Shown here piece by piece: positions 10,570 to 22,130 of a stretch of DNA of 64,000 nucleotides. Position numbers and translations under genes: made by a program. The stretch's first letter is position 1; each line of letters begins with the position of its first letter. Source of the DNA: Onchocerca volvulus (taxonomy: Eukaryota; Nematoda; Chromadorea; Rhabditida; Onchocercidae); contig HG738137.1 in the NCBI GenBank assembly GCA_000499405.2, forward strand, positions 1,302,001 through 1,366,000. Direction: 5' to 3'. Under the pieces are notes generated by a model. That model made no database searches. It worked only from the letters and a program-made list of their open reading frames with translations, and was not told the origin of the DNA.

Positions 10570-12160
10570 GAGTCGAATGTATCAAGAATGTTTGTGTAAA
10601 ACGTATATTTGCATGAATATATTTGTATAATTTATCGCGACACGTGTCTCCTATCGTTTGAATAGGGTAATGTGGCGAATATTCAAATATATAAGTTTTA
10701 CACAGTAATTTGATCATTTCTATATATAAGATGATAAAAATTTAGGATTAAAAACAGTTTTTTTTAGATTTTTTAAATTGAATTTGTGCATAAATGTTTC
10801 GACACTCCAAATTACCTTTGAAATCTTATGCAGCTGAACTATATTTTCTCTTCCATTTCTTTTTGTGCATTCACGGAAATATCAATAAAGAAAGTATTGA
10901 TGTTTCATCAAAAGGGCTAATTGTCGATATCTTTCAACAAATGGATTTATTTATTGTATACATATAATACGATTGCTGATGATAAAATTGAGTGATTTTG
11001 TGCAAAAAAAAAAAAAAATACTATGTAGTTTTTCTTTTCTTTTTCTTTTTTTTTTTTTTTTTTTTTTTTTTGGAAAATTTTCTTGCATTACACTTCAATT
11101 GCCGCTGAAACTTATCACAATAAAAAGATGAAAATTTTGTTGTATGTATTTGTTCTTCTTTTCACTACGTAAGAATGCAGAATGCTTCAGTTTATGCATG
11201 TTAATTTGACGTTTAGTATAAGAAACAGCGTGATTGGAAGGTTTTTATTCGCATACAAATTGACTGTAATTAGGACGGCGAATTAGTGGAAACGAAATGC
11301 AAGTTTTGATGAAATCACATCGCCAAGAAAATGCTTATAAATTAACAATAGAGTAGATAATTGAAAAAATGAATATATGTTCGACCGTACTGCATTAGAA
11401 GTTGATTTCATTCAAAAGAAGTAAAAATGCAAAGCAGTCTTTGCATGAGTTGAGTGGATGACTGAAAAAAAAAGTTGCTTTTGGAGGATTTTAGTTGACG
11501 CAGAGAGGAAGTAATCATCAAAAGCTGAAATAACTTTTTTTTTTTTTTTTTGAGCAAATACTGTTTATCCTTTCATTTGCAAAATTTCTGACTTATTATT
11601 ATAACGTCTTTATAGAACGATTTGAAAAAAATAGAAATTCAAAGAACTATACGGATAAAAGGTTGATTGTTCAATGAGCATTTTGTTGAAGACACAAAAT
11701 CTGGAAATGTACAATACTCTTCATTGTTCATATCGATTGAGCTCATTTTTCCTGTATATAAGCAACCATATCTGATATCACAAATTCAGCTATCTGTTCA
11801 TGAAGCAAAGTTCTACTGCAATTAAAGTACCACTAAACCTATACTAGCACTAGAATATGCCACAGTACATACTGGTGAAAGCATGAATTTTTCAGCAAAG
11901 TAATTCAACTTTTATTAGATATAATAATACTCTATTTAAAATAACTTAACTTCGATACCTGATTATAAACTCATAATATTTATTAATAATGAATTATGGT
12001 AAGATTTGCATTTCCATGACAAAGCAATAACTGCATCATGATAATATCCCCACTCTTTGATTTGCTACATTTCTGTAATTCAATCCATATTCCAGCACGG
12101 ACAATTGTTCGAGTTTGCAATCTAGATTATGGAAAAATCACATCTTTTATGTTTAACTAC
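10570..12160. other. gene-free stretch, 3' flank and low-complexity DNA
   Basis: An AATAAA near 10883 may end the upstream transcript. Long homopolymers include A-runs near 11006, a T-run of about 30 at 11047-11071 and another T-run near 11537. No exon with matching splice sites was found. Confidence 0.5.
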
Positions 12161-12171
12161 TTTTGTCGATG

Positions 12172-12780
12172 AAAGCCGAAGGATGTAATTAGTTGTATAA
12201 AGATAGAAATGTCTAAAGGTCAAATAGCGGGAAGATATTGACGAAGTCAAAGAATCCAGTCATAATAAATAAAAGATATTAATAGGCCACGACAATTATT
12301 ACAAGCAAGGAGCAATAAAGGTCAAGTGGCGCGACATGATTTCAAAAGGAGATAAGCATGTTTACCGCCAAAATGCTCCGATTCACGGATAAATAAAGTG
12401 TGGTCAACTAATTATAAGACGACACTTTGAAGATCAGGATAAGCGGGAGGAGTCGCAAAAGAATTTAAAAGGTCACGATTTCGAAGTAGAAAGAGAATTC
12501 AAGTTTGACACAGTTCGATGCGATTGGACAATAGCAGCAAAAGTCACAGTTCATGTCGCTATGAGCGACAGTTCATCAGAAGCATAAGCAGTGGTGGAAC
12601 GAAAGAAAGAACGACAGTTGCAACGGATGGGTACGACAACGTAATAAATAATTAGAGATTATTCGTACTCCCTGATTATTTTCCGCGTATTGTTCATTTA
12701 GTCCTTACCGTTGTAAAAGCACGATATTGTGTATAATATCAAATAAACTCAATAAAGGCTATTGTTGATCTAGCCGAGTT
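12172..12780 (+). repeat. interspersed repeat family A, copy 2
   Basis: The copy starts near GAAAGCCGAAGGATG and includes AAGGTCAAGTGGCGCGA, ACATGTTTACCGCCAAAATG-like sequence (12355-12375), AAGACGACACTTTGAAGATCAGG, GGAGGAGTCGCAAAAGAA and a terminal TTGATCTAGCCGA. The same order of blocks is seen in the CDC40 intron copy and, in reverse, at 15.6-15.9 and 16.5-16.7 kb. No intact coding region is present. Confidence 0.75.
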
Positions 12781-13900
12781 TTATTTTATTACTCCTGAGA
12801 AGTTTGCATTAGCACGTTAGAATCCACAGAGGGTATTTCCGGATTTTATCACCCATTTAGTTTATATCATTCCTATGAAAAAAAAAAAAAAAAAAAAAAA
12901 AAAAACTATGAATTCATTCAGGAAATGGTTCGAATAATTAATTTTATTGGACGTTCAATGCTTGATAAAAACATGGGACGGGCGCCCTTGAATTATCATT
13001 ATATTGTGACATAAAAATTTGTAACAAATGATGCTGACACAGCGTTATCCACTCCGTTCTTATTAATCACTTAGTCTAGAAGTGAATGAAGCCGTCAAAA
13101 CAAAAACGAAAATTGTAATACGAATTCCTTATTTGTAATACTGCCCGATATACGCTGGAAATTAACTGTATAAATTTCAGTCTTATTAATTTTCTTTTTC
13201 GGATCACTGTTGCTGCAAAAAGAGGTTTTGGCATAGTATCTTTTCTTGAAATATTATGTTTTATGTGTTAATTATTGTGGATATTTAAGATATTCACAAC
13301 GTTTAATCAGGATTTTCAGACTATTTGGGAATTATTTTATCAGCACTGGTTTAATATGGGAAGTAAGAAATAACAGTAACAATAATACAAAATATTCCTT
13401 AATAAATGTCTAAATAAAATGAGTTTCGCTGATCTTGTATATAGACTATCAAGAACTTCTGTTTTATCAAGCCCTAAGCAAAATGGTAAATTATATCCTG
13501 CAAATTAACAAATAAAAAAAGTATGAATTTCGATATAAATTTAAATTAATATGGAGTTTATTTTCTTTTTTTTTCTTTTTTTTTCTTTTTTTTTATGGAC
13601 AAAAATAAACTCTATCTTAATTTTCTATAATTATAACGACTGAATTCTGCTTACCTTAAACAGTCATTATAATTCAACCTAATGCTTATTCTTGAACGAA
13701 AAACGTTGCAACAATTTGATTCAAAGAATATAATTCTGTATTTAAGAGAGTTGCAAACAAAAATTTCAAACTAATCTTTTTACTGAAAAAAAGAATGAAA
13801 TATATCTATTTATTTTCAAAAAAAGTGAGCAATAAATTTCAGTAACAATGGGAAAAGTTGTTGCTTCAACAAACAAATTACACAGTAGTTTATATCTTCT
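12781..13900. other. gene-free AT-rich stretch
   Basis: The stretch contains an A-run of about 28 bases (12878-12905) and a T/C-rich run with three TTTTTTTTC units (13561-13595). No supported exon, RNA gene or long repeat was seen. Confidence 0.45.
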
Positions 13901-13904
13901 ATAA

Positions 13905-14065
13905 AAAATAAAAATGTGAATTTTCCTTGTTACCAACCTTAAATCTCTGAAAATATGTTACCAATTGATTTGAAATTTTAAAGCATGATTGCATTCGAAT
14001 AAGCGCGTGTTTTTAGACAGATATATTCAATTTTTTTTACTTGTTACGTCTGTGATAGGTAAAAA
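13905..14065 (+). repeat. partial, decayed copy of the foldback-arm repeat
   Basis: CCTTAAATCTCTGAAAATAT, then TTGATTTGAAATTTTAAAGC and TGCATTCGAATAAGCGCGTG match, in the same order, the arm repeat at 15.2, 17.1 and 19.2 kb. The later part of the arm, TCTGGTTAACTGG onward, is missing. Confidence 0.6.
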
Positions 14066-15190
14066 TAAGTGAGAACAATGGATTTTTTGACCACGCCTTC
14101 TCATTGCCCACCAATTTTTTGACCACGCCTACTTTCTGCATTCACCGAGAACCGTCCATGGCCGGTCACTATAAGTTGGCTGGATCGGTCACGCTAAACG
14201 TCTTCATTTTGAAAATGTTTATTTTGTTTGTTGCCTTGTTTTCATTAACTGTTGTTGTCAGCAATTTTAATTGGAGCCAATTTTAATATTTCAGTTACTT
14301 AAAATAATAGATATTTGCTATAAGATAACGACAGAAAAGTTATCGAAAGTTTTTAAAAATTAAAATACTTGAAACCTTTTATTTTAAAGTGTTAGGGAAC
14401 TTAATAACTAGTAACCTGAAAATCTAAACTTTATCTGAAAAAAGTTGAGATAAACAATGCTTGGTTTCTTTTTTCTTTTTATATCTGATATAAGATCAGA
14501 TAAATAGAGAGATAGGGAAAAAAGGGATCAATTTAAAAAAAAATTCTGAAATTCAATAAATAACTTGCTCTTTTTGTCGGGATTTTGAATTATCACATAC
14601 CTGCAACGATTACTGGAACATGATATTTGCACTTGATGCATTGACTCATCATTTCGTTGAAAACTAAAAATATTTCGTTAATCTTATCGAACTTCCTAAA
14701 GATGTTCAGTTTCAGTATGTTTGAACAAGTCTGATATTTTAACACATTCATAAAGATGAGTTTTTCCATTAGTTTTTATATTTGATTTTTTAATATTTCG
14801 ATGAATATAATGACTTTTTCGATAATTTATCTAAAAGCGTCTGTGAAAGAACAATTGCTGTAAGGCGACAAATTGCATGGAACACACAGTACATTGCAGT
14901 TATCTTATAATTCTTCCTTATTTTCTAATAATCTTATTAAAAGAAAACGTCCAATCACTTCTAAAACACAAATTTCAATTTCAAAATTTTCAATTTTAAC
15001 TCATTTGTTTTCTTTTCATCTGCATCTCGATTTTTACATTTGTATTTTTGCATCTGGTTTTCCGTTTTTGTTTTTACATTTTTTATTTCAGTTTACACAC
15101 ATGGATAAAATCATTCATTTAATTCGAATAATCCATTAATGTATTATTATTTGCTTTATTAACTTTTTTTTAGAACTAGCTAAGTCCGGC
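14066..15190. other. gene-free stretch
   Basis: A short GC-richer patch at 14090-14195 includes two near-copies of TTTTTTGACCACGCCT, and a related sequence occurs inverted near 19665. The rest is AT-rich, with no supported gene. Confidence 0.4.
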
Positions 15191-15204
15191 CACGTGTTGC
15201 TAGA

Positions 15205-15500
15205 GCGGGTACAGTTAGTTTATATAAATGAAAAATGTAAGTGTTCATTTGTTCAAAATTTTAAGTCTCTGAAAGTGCTCATCGATTCCTTTGAACTTTT
15301 GACACAGCGTTGCATTCGAATATGCGCATGCTTTTATATATTTTTAAATATATACGTTGCTGTATTCATTCTGATTAAATGGAAAATACTGGGAAAAGAA
15401 ATCTGATCAAATTGTAATTTGGATTATAATCTAGTTGGATTGGGGAATGCTTCTTCCTGCTATTGTGACTCGGCTAAATCAGAACAGGTGTCAAAAAAAT
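15205..15500 (+). repeat. foldback-arm repeat, direct copy
   Basis: The stretch runs in the same order as the left arm at 17.07-17.36 kb: a GTTCATTTGTTCAAAATTTT block, a TAAGTCTCTGAAAG block, TGCATTCGAATATGCGCATG, a TTGCTGTA...CTGATTAAATGG block, and TAGTTGGATTGGGGAATGCT with a GACTCGGCTAAATCAG end. It is about 290 bases long and clearly diverged. Confidence 0.75.
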
Positions 15501-15609
15501 CTTCTATGTCTTGTGTGACAGAAGTAAATTCTATTAAGAATATTTTATTGATTGATGGAAGAGTGATTTTTTGTAACAAATAATGCAAATCAAATATAAT
15601 TTATTTATA

Positions 15610-15860
15610 ATATATAGACACACAGAAAATATCCAGTTAAACTGATCACTGGGTTATTCTTTCCTTCGTCGCTCATATGAATACTGCTCAACTGAATTGT
15701 CGGATTGTTGCTCTTGCTGTGTCGCTTTGAACTCCAAACTGTTGCTATTGCTGTGTTGGTGTAACAACTACGAACTTGAATTTGAACTCCAGCTCCAAAT
15801 TTTTTAAATTCTTTCGGGTCTTTTCCCTCTTGTCATGGAATATTGTTGTTTAGAGAAATT
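15610..15860 (-). repeat. interspersed repeat family A, inverted fragment
   Basis: The reverse complement reads AAGAATTTAAAAAATTTGG, TTCAAATTCAAGTTCGTAG, CAATAGCAACAGTTTGGAG and GACGAAGGAAAGAATAACCC. This matches the interior of the 12.4-12.6 and 17.4-18.4 kb copies. With the adjacent direct arm copy it forms a scrambled element. Confidence 0.65.
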
Positions 15861-16524
15861 GGAGATTGACTGATTGAGCAGACGAATTTACTGTGCGATA
15901 AAAGCGTTATTATGACATAATTTATTGCTATAACCACATTACAATGCGATTTATAGACGAATATCGTAGGTCGATAGCTTGAATAATTTTTTTTTTTTTT
16001 TTTGTTTTATAGATAATCGGAAAATTACTTAGTTTATTTTGGGTTTGGAACTGATAAAGTTTAATGAAGAGATGAAAGTAGGGTATTAATAGTAAAAAAT
16101 AATGAAAGAAAAATCGCAGGTTAAAATCGAGTTGAAGCTTTGTAATGGTCAGAGATATCTTATGACAGATAACATATCCTTTTATAATGTTATTTTTAGT
16201 ATTCTAGACATGATACATGGGCGCGATCATAGGACTGAAATAATTCAATGTCTATTATTTTTTTTTTTTTTTTTTTGTTATTGAAGATAAAGTGAGGATA
16301 TCTCAACAAAAATGAGAATTACAATAGATAAGTAAATTAGTTTCCCTTAATAAGTATTGAATATTAAGTTGGAGGGTAGGAGACAAAGATGAATTACAGA
16401 GAATTGCACATCAGATCGCAACATTCATGTATATTCATTGTAAGTAATGAATCATGAAGGAAAATTTTTATAACATAGTACTTTGATTATTTGAACACAT
16501 GCTAAATTTCGTTTTCCGATATCC

Positions 16525-16690
16525 TTTATCCGATCTTCATGTGTTGCCTCTTGATTGGTTGGCCTCATGAATTAGAGCGTTTTGGCGGCAAACATGTTTA
16601 TCGTTTCTTTGAAACTATATCGCACCACTTGACCTTCAGCACTTCTTGTTCACAATAATTGTCATGGCGCTGTTTGCCATCTTTCGGCTT
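16525..16690 (-). repeat. interspersed repeat family A, inverted copy
   Basis: The reverse complement contains GAAAGCCGAAAGATGGC, GACAATTATTGTGAACAAG, TGAAGGTCAAGTGGTGCGAT and AACATGTTTGCCGCCAAAAC. These correspond block for block to 12172-12375, in inverse orientation. Confidence 0.75.
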
Positions 16691-16880
16691 TCAAAAGGAT
16701 CGAGCTGTATAATTTTGTTCAATATGATTACATCCTTTGACTTCGCCAACATCTTACCTTTATTTAACCTTTTTATCATGAATAATGAGAAAATATTATG
16801 GACGAAGGAAATAAGAAGTAACTACAGATAGGAGGGAAAAGGTGAAAGAAGTAAGAGAGAAAATGGAATAAACGATAAAG

Positions 16881-17355
16881 GATGAGAGGGGCAGGAAAGA
16901 GAAAGAGAGAGAGAGAGGAGAAAAGGAATATTATCAAAAAAAAAAAACATACTTTTATCTGTCATACGTGTGATTCAATGCAATGTTGTGTCGAAATTTC
17001 AAAAAAATCGGTGAAAAACTTCTGGAATTTAAGAGTAAGAACAGCGAAGATAAATATATTTATATAAATAAAAATACAAATGTTCGTTTGTTCAAAATCT
17101 TAAATCTCCGAAAGTTCTCCACTGATTGCTTTTAAATTTTGGTAAAACATTGCATTCGAATACGTACAAGTTTTACATACTTTTCATACACGTAAGTTGC
17201 TGTAACTCAATCTGGTTAACTGGAAAAAAAAGGATAGAGAAAGCCCGCATTTCTACTGTCAGAAAAAAAAATCTGTTAATATCTTTATAATTTGGTTTGT
17301 AGTTTGGTTGGATTGGAGAATGATTCTTGCTATGATGATTCGATTAGGTCAGCAA
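16881..17355 (+). repeat. arm repeat with GA-rich leader; left arm of a foldback element
   Basis: The unit begins with GATGAGAGGGGCAGG and a GA-rich simple run, then TTTTATCTGTCATACGTGTG and TCTTAAATCTCCGAAAGTTC, and ends TTCGATTAGGTCAGCAA. A second direct copy of the whole unit lies at 18951-19425. The part from about 17067 to 17355 is also inverted at 18471-18806. Confidence 0.8.
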
Positions 17356-18806
17356 CAATATATCTACACAGACAACAGAACAACAGAAAATATTGTATAC
17401 CCACAAGCATTGTGAAATTAATTTTCTCCAACATTGGAAATTCAAGTTCGACAGCAATTCGGATTCAACAAACAGTTCAGTTCAGAGTTTCTACATGGAT
17501 ACAGCGACTGTTCTATAACGACACAAATCGGCGCAGCAATAGCAGCAAATCGATAGATGAAGAATTCTATTCTTCTCTACAAAAATAACAAAGAAAAGAA
17601 TAATCCAGTGATTAATTTGCTTGAATATTCACAAATAATTTCGAAGACAATTCGGGTGCAATCGATCTGTTTTAATCATCCAAGTAATGCCTCGCAGAAG
17701 ATCAAATTAGTTGATCATGATCGCGCAGAACGGAAGTATCACAGTGATTAATTGCAAATTGAACTGTAGAAGGAAAGGGCATCAGCGCAGGAGCGAACAA
17801 GATGAAGAATGGCTCAAATGCGAGCAGAGCGACATGCAAACACCTGTCGATCGTGTTCTGCAGCTTCAGATCTGCTTTGTTCTGAACACAATGAACGCGA
17901 CAGGTTGAGAGTCAATGAGAAACAGATCAGCTTCAGAGACGATTCCGTGTTTAGCAACCACGCGACTACAATCGCATTGCATTCCGGTACAATCAAGCTA
18001 ATGATTATAGATTGAGCCCGCATGTTCTCATCAGCATTATGATTGAAATATGTCTTTATTACAAGGTTCTAAAATTTAATGGAGAAATGAAAGAAATGTA
18101 TTGCTCCGCTGGAAAAATTAGACTCCCTCAACTTGAAGAGCCGCCAGAGTCGTTAAAAACTTTGCTTGCCGAATATACTGCCAATCCAAAGCATTTCCTA
18201 TCTAAAATCAGGACGTAAAAACACAATTCATGCCAACTTTCAAAATGAAAGGACAAATTTGCTTCCGTTACCAGATGATCAACAAAAATTCAACAATTCG
18301 ACAATTTAGTTGAGCATCAGCAACGAAGGAAAGAATAACCCAATTATCAATTTACCTGTATATTCTCTGATAATTGTTTGTTACGAAGAATCACTCTTCA
18401 TTTATCATTAAAACCTTTCTCAACATTATTCACCTCTGTCACACAAGATATAAAATATCTTTTCACATTTATTGCTGATCTAGCCTAATCACAGTAGCAA
18501 GAATCACTCTCCAATCCAACCAAACTACAAATCAAATTAAAAACCATCAATTTTTTTCCCCAAACTTGAAACAAGCACTTTCTCTTTTCTTTTTTCCCAT
18601 TTAACCAGACTTAGCTACAGCAGTGCATGTATTAAAAAAAAAAAAAAATGCGCGTATTCGAATGCAATGTTGCATCAAAATTTCAGAGCAGTAGGTAAGG
18701 ACTTTCAGATATCAAAAATTTTGAATTAATAATGATAAAGCGCGTGTTTAAGAACTTTCGGAAATTTAAGATTTTGATCAAACGAACATTGACATTTTTA
18801 TTTGTA
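17067..18806. mobile_element. foldback-like element with long inverted arms
   Basis: The arms are about 17067-17355 and 18471-18806 in inverse orientation. Both arms share AAATCTTAAAT(C/T)(T/C)CCGAAAG, TTGCATTCGAATACG and the inner end GTTTGGTTGGATTGGAGA. The interior (17356-18470) carries family A sequence and only short unrelated open frames, so nothing encodes a recognisable transposase. Long inverted repeats around a non-coding core fit a non-autonomous DNA transposon of foldback or MITE type. No clean target-site duplication could be read by eye. The right arm has a small internal insertion (about 18725-18755). Confidence 0.65.
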
Positions 18807-18844
18807 AAGACTTCTGAATCCGGACAAGCGAAGCCTGGATGGGT

Positions 18845-18950
18845 CAAGCTCATTTAGAAATGGAACCCGTTGGAGACAATGCGATACTCAGTGCCAGCTG
18901 AGGAAGTCTCTCTATGTGTCAAAAGGTGTATCCGTATCTTTCTTCCTTCG
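18845..18950 (+). repeat. 105-base direct repeat, copy 1
   Basis: The segment runs from GGAACCCGTTGGAGACAATG through CAGTGCCAGCTGAGGAAGTC to TATCTTTCTTCCTTCG. A diverged second copy lies at 20845-20952. It is richer in GC than its surroundings, and neither copy has an open frame of note. Confidence 0.7.
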
Positions 18951-19425
18951 GATGAGAAGGGCAGGAGAGAGAGAGAGGGAAAAAGAAATATCAAAAAATA
19001 TATATATATATATATATAAAGATGCTTTTATCTTTAACTCGAATGCAATGTTGTGTTTGTGTCAAAATTTCAAAGCAATCGGTGAAAAATTTCTGATTTA
19101 AAGAATGAGAACAGCGAACATTTATATTTTTATTTATACAAATAAAAATGGGAATGTTCGTTTATTCAAAAATCTTAAATCTCCGAAGGTTATCCACTGA
19201 TTGTTTTGAAATTTTGATTAAATATTGCTCCGAATCCGTACAAGTTTTTATATACCCTTCATATATGTAAATTGCTGTGGTTCAGTCTGGTTAACTGGAA
19301 AAAAAGAATAGAGAAAGCCTATATTTTTACTGTTAGAAAAAAAATCCGTTGGTATTGAAGTTTTTTGTAATTTGGTTTGATTGAAGAATGATTCTTGCTA
19401 TCGTGATTCGATTAGGTCAGCAATA
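18951..19425 (+). repeat. direct copy of the 475-base arm repeat
   Basis: The copy starts GATGAGAAGGGCAGG, with GA-rich and (TA)n tracts in place of the A-run of the first copy. It continues through AATGCAATGTTGTGT, GAGAACAGCGAACA and TCTTAAATCTCCGAAGG to CGATTAGGTCAGCAA. It is collinear with 16881-17355 throughout. Confidence 0.8.
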
Positions 19426-20840
19426 GGCATGAAAAGATGTGACAGGTAAAAAAAAGTAGGTAGAGTATAGAAACACACGCCTATTTGAATGCAACGTTGC
19501 AACAAAATTTCAATGTGTCAGTTGTGTCGTAAAATATATTTTGTAAATACTTTGCATTTTACAGATAGAAGTACAATTTCAAAAAAAAAAACAGAAAGAA
19601 ATATATATTAAAAATCGGGAAGAATTTGTAATGTTCTGTCGAAAGTAACAGCGTACCACTTTGCAAAAAGCAGGCGTAGTCAATAGATTCAGTCCGCTCA
19701 CTTGCTTTTATCTGTCACAGATGTGAGAAGTCAAAAAAAAGTAAGTAAACACATGTTTCAAACTTTCAAATCAAGTTTAGAAATGAACAATGAACACTTA
19801 CATTTTTATTTATATAGATTGATAATAGTTTTAATAATTCACCATTGATTCAAATTAATAAATTTTAATTAATAGAATTCTCTCAAATATGATCAATATC
19901 AAAAAAAAAAAGAGAAAAAAACAAAAAAATTATTCCAAAAACTTTTTAATTTTTTAGAAATTGTCAAACAAAAACTCTCATTCCATTTATGAGGATTTCG
20001 TTATATTCAGTAAGGTTAAACAATGTAATGCGCACAACTAATTCTAGTATCACATATTTATGTTAGCTTTAGTCTAAATTTGAGCTGACTTGATTTTCGT
20101 TGATTAATGCTTAATTTGTTTTACATATACATGGCATATGTTTTCTTCGATTATTAACAGAAGATTTGAGAAAAATTAAATTCAAAAATTTCATAATTAT
20201 AAATTAACAATTCATCACACTTCTCTTCCTACCAATTTCTTTTCGTACAGTGCTTATGACGAACAAAAATGAATTAAACATCAAGATTTTCTTTCATATT
20301 TATGTCATCATATGTGTATGCAAATTTAAGGAAAAGATAAAATATTTCTTAAAATTTGTTTTTAATTACATTGCAAATGAAAAAATGACTGATACACCAT
20401 TTTTCCTATTTCTCTTTTCACTTTCTAATTTTCCTCATTCTTTCTCCCACTGTTCCCAGAAAAAATTAAGGTTTTAATTTATCAAATGAATAAAATTATA
20501 ATTTCAGTCTAAGCATATTTGTAACTATGTGATATCATAGCTTGAAATGAAACGATAATTTGAATGTTTTTCATTTCAGTGAGTACACTGCAGATTTTGC
20601 CAAATAAAATATAGAAATAATAAAATTTGGAAAGCAAAAGAAATATTATTTTTGTCATACATAACTTACGTGAGAATGAGCAACAAACATTTTTTTACTT
20701 AAGTAAATGGATTCTTGCATGTACAAGATATATTTTTGTTGCAAATTTACATGGATATATATCATCAGCGGTAGTTTCTCAATCACTTATTTTATCGCCT
20801 AAGCTGTAATCTCTTATCACTGTGCTCTCCATGTATAGGT
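19426..20840. other. gene-free stretch with repeat fragments
   Basis: Fragments of the arm repeat appear inverted around 19480-19530 (CCTATTTGAATGCAACGTTG), and a CTGTCACAGATGTGAGAAG fragment at 19705-19735 recalls 14040-14060 and 16955. The remainder is AT-rich and holds no supported gene. Confidence 0.45.
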
Positions 20841-20844
20841 AGAA

Positions 20845-20952
20845 GTACAGCATATTCAGGAATAGAATCCTTTGGGGACAGTACGATGCTCAATGCCAGT
20901 TAAGAAGTTTGTCGATGTGTCAAGAGGTGTACTCGTATCTTTCTTCCTTCGT
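20845..20952 (+). repeat. 105-base direct repeat, copy 2
   Basis: The segment runs from GAATCCTTTGGGGACAGTAC through CTCAATGCCAGTTAAGAAG and GTGTCAAGAGGTGTACTC to TATCTTTCTTCCTTCG. It is collinear with 18845-18950 with scattered substitutions. Confidence 0.7.
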
Positions 20953-22085
20953 TGTTTCTGATGCCTAAATGTGTTTAATCTGGCTATAAATTCCATCTTC
21001 ATACTGAATTAGTCCAATTATTCTAGAATATTTCAGCTGTTCTCCGAAAATAAAAAATCCTTTAAAAAGCCAAGTTATCCTTTTGATAAATTTCTTGTTA
21101 ATCTCTAATATTTTTATTATTCTTATACTGAAAAACTCTCATAATTTTTTTTTATCTTATGTTGAAATGGATTAATCGATAATTTTAAGTCGATATCTCG
21201 ATAAATTGCAGAAAGTTCATTAGATACCAATAGAAAAAATCGATTGATTGAAACAAGATAAGATTATTTCTTAATTCACTTCAAGCTCCTTAAGCAGTTG
21301 TTTTTTCAGGACTTCAGAAGTACCATTCTTTATTGCATCAATAACTAAAGTAAAAAAAATGGGCTCAAAGTAAGAGTGGAAGTGATGTGCAGATTAATTC
21401 ACTTACTTTTAGAGATGGAATCTGATTCAAATCCTTTTTGTTTCTTCTATATTAGATCCTACTTCTTACACCTGTTCCTTACTTTTTACATATCCATGAG
21501 AAAAATGATGGAGATATTAAATTGTTAGAGTCAACTTGTAGTCATTTTAATGCTTTTCATATTAATATTTTCATGAGCCATTTTTATATTTTGTATAGCA
21601 CGCTTTATTTATCATTATTTTATAAGCTTAACTAACAACGTCTTCTACTTCATTTTTTACGCAACAATTTATGAAATAGTTAAAATATTTGTATTTCGTA
21701 TTTAAATTTTTTGAATTTTTGGCGGCTAATTAAAACTTGGAATAAAAATGGATGCGAATGCTCAGATGGATACGTAGAATAATGGGAATACAAGGTGTAA
21801 TACAGGTTATCAAACGAGAAATTATGGTGAGATAAGAAATTTTTACATTTTATTTTTACAGATAAAAGAAGCAGAAGGGATATCAGGCCGACAGAAAGAT
21901 TATTTCGATGCTCACTTTTGCAAAAAGATAGAAAGATTTTTGTTTTATACTTTTAATCTAGAAAAATTAATAATTGATTGTGAACAACTGAATTAGCCTA
22001 TTTATTTAACAGTTGCAGTGCTTACTTTTATAGTATTTGGCTTGAAATATACATTCTAGAAATAAGTAAGCAGTGAGTTTTTCAG
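20953..22085. other. upstream flank of the zinc-ribbon gene
   Basis: The stretch is mostly featureless AT-rich DNA. A possible extra first coding exon is 21782-21826, MGIQGVIQVIKREIM, ending in a good GTGAGA donor; it would join in phase to the open stretch after the acceptor at 22085. If real, the next gene starts here rather than at 22131. Confidence 0.35.
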
Positions 22086-22130
22086 GAAGAAATTAATGGT
22101 TCTCGTTGCTTGCAAAGGGATTCCAACAAA

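Noticed and set aside
17292..18218. Several overlapping short open frames inside the foldback element, considered as transposase remnants
   Set aside because: None shows catalytic or DNA-binding motifs of a transposase, reverse transcriptase or integrase, and they fall on unrelated frames of the same repeat sequence.
21862..21996. Exon-like stretch IKEAEGISGRQKDYFDAH after a TTTTTACAG acceptor
   Set aside because: It runs to a stop without a usable donor in phase with the zinc-ribbon gene, and part of it resembles repeat sequence. The join from 21826 to 22086 is simpler.
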